In this document: positions 55,914 through 55,995 of the stretch, in pieces
Layout of the letters: each line of letters starts with the position of its first letter
How positions within the stretch are numbered: position 1 is the first letter of the stretch
NCBI GenBank assembly: GCA_024641085.1
Contig: JAHEDT010000018.1
Span: forward strand, 1-55,995
Length of the DNA stretch: 55,995 nucleotides
Source: Geobacteraceae bacterium
Lineage (GTDB): Bacteria; Desulfobacterota; Desulfuromonadia; Desulfuromonadales; BM103
Direction of reading: 5' to 3'
The notes under the pieces: generated by a model
What the model saw: only the letters and a program-made list of their open reading frames with translations
What the model was told of the DNA's origin: nothing
Database searches by the model: none
Position numbers and translations under genes: made by a program

Positions 55914-55995
55914 CAACGGGAGGCTTTTCTTTTTGTCAGCCCTTAGCTAAGTTGCTTGCGTGCTGCTTCAATGGCTTCATGGGTCCCCGTTATCG

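Overview
This 56-kb window looks like a chromosomal segment from a member of the Desulfuromonadia (Geobacter/Desulfuromonas/Pelobacter relatives). This is inferred from gene order (a tRNA-Pro-Arg-His-Leu block running into tig-clpP-clpX-lon-HU, then ftsEX-envC-ctpA, then xseA-xseB-ispA-dxs), a rhodanese-rubrerythrin fusion, a selenoprotein of the glycine/proline reductase B family, and a GC-rich codon pattern. No sequence comparison could be run, so the taxonomy is inference.

Region 1 (1-16.8 kb) is mixed housekeeping and redox. It holds a truncated GrdB-like gene whose in-frame UGA very probably encodes selenocysteine, a divergent radical SAM enzyme, the rhodanese-rubrerythrin fusion, and a minus-strand block of acpH, an MshEN (type II secretion E N-domain) protein and an M23 peptidase. 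These are followed by a PepT-like peptidase, srkA, a threonine-aldolase-like gene and a PreP-like M16 protease. The region ends with two medium-chain dehydrogenases flanking a FadR-type GntR regulator that has a good candidate operator. Several palindromic or dispersed repeats lie between genes.

Region 2 (16.9-26.8 kb) is the most distinctive part. A CHASE8-like hybrid histidine kinase is apparently co-transcribed with two large membrane-anchored LVIVD-repeat beta-propeller proteins. They converge, stop to stop, on a TonB-dependent outer-membrane receptor whose divergent neighbour is a dedicated TonB. This may be an envelope sensing and uptake system of unknown substrate.

Region 3 (26.8-46.2 kb) is the conserved core. 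It has seven tRNAs in two clusters, the proteostasis genes tig-clpP-clpX-lon, HU, and the division module ftsE-ftsX-envC-ctpA followed by a divergent-type polysaccharide deacetylase. A MinD/ParA-like ATPase is divergent to the operon xseA-(M23)-xseB-ispA-dxs.

Region 4 (46.2-50.5 kb) starts with a decayed sigma-54-activator C-terminus, followed by a tight bioW-bioF-bioH-bioC operon behind a BirA-like palindrome. It encodes both known bacterial entries into the pimeloyl moiety of biotin.

Region 5 (50.5-56 kb) is a looser, more AT-rich accessory stretch: two aldo/keto reductases, a GYD-domain protein, a CPA1-type cation/proton antiporter and a short YqaE/Pmp3-type membrane peptide. These are separated by duplicated intergenic modules that look like insertion-sequence debris or copied terminators.
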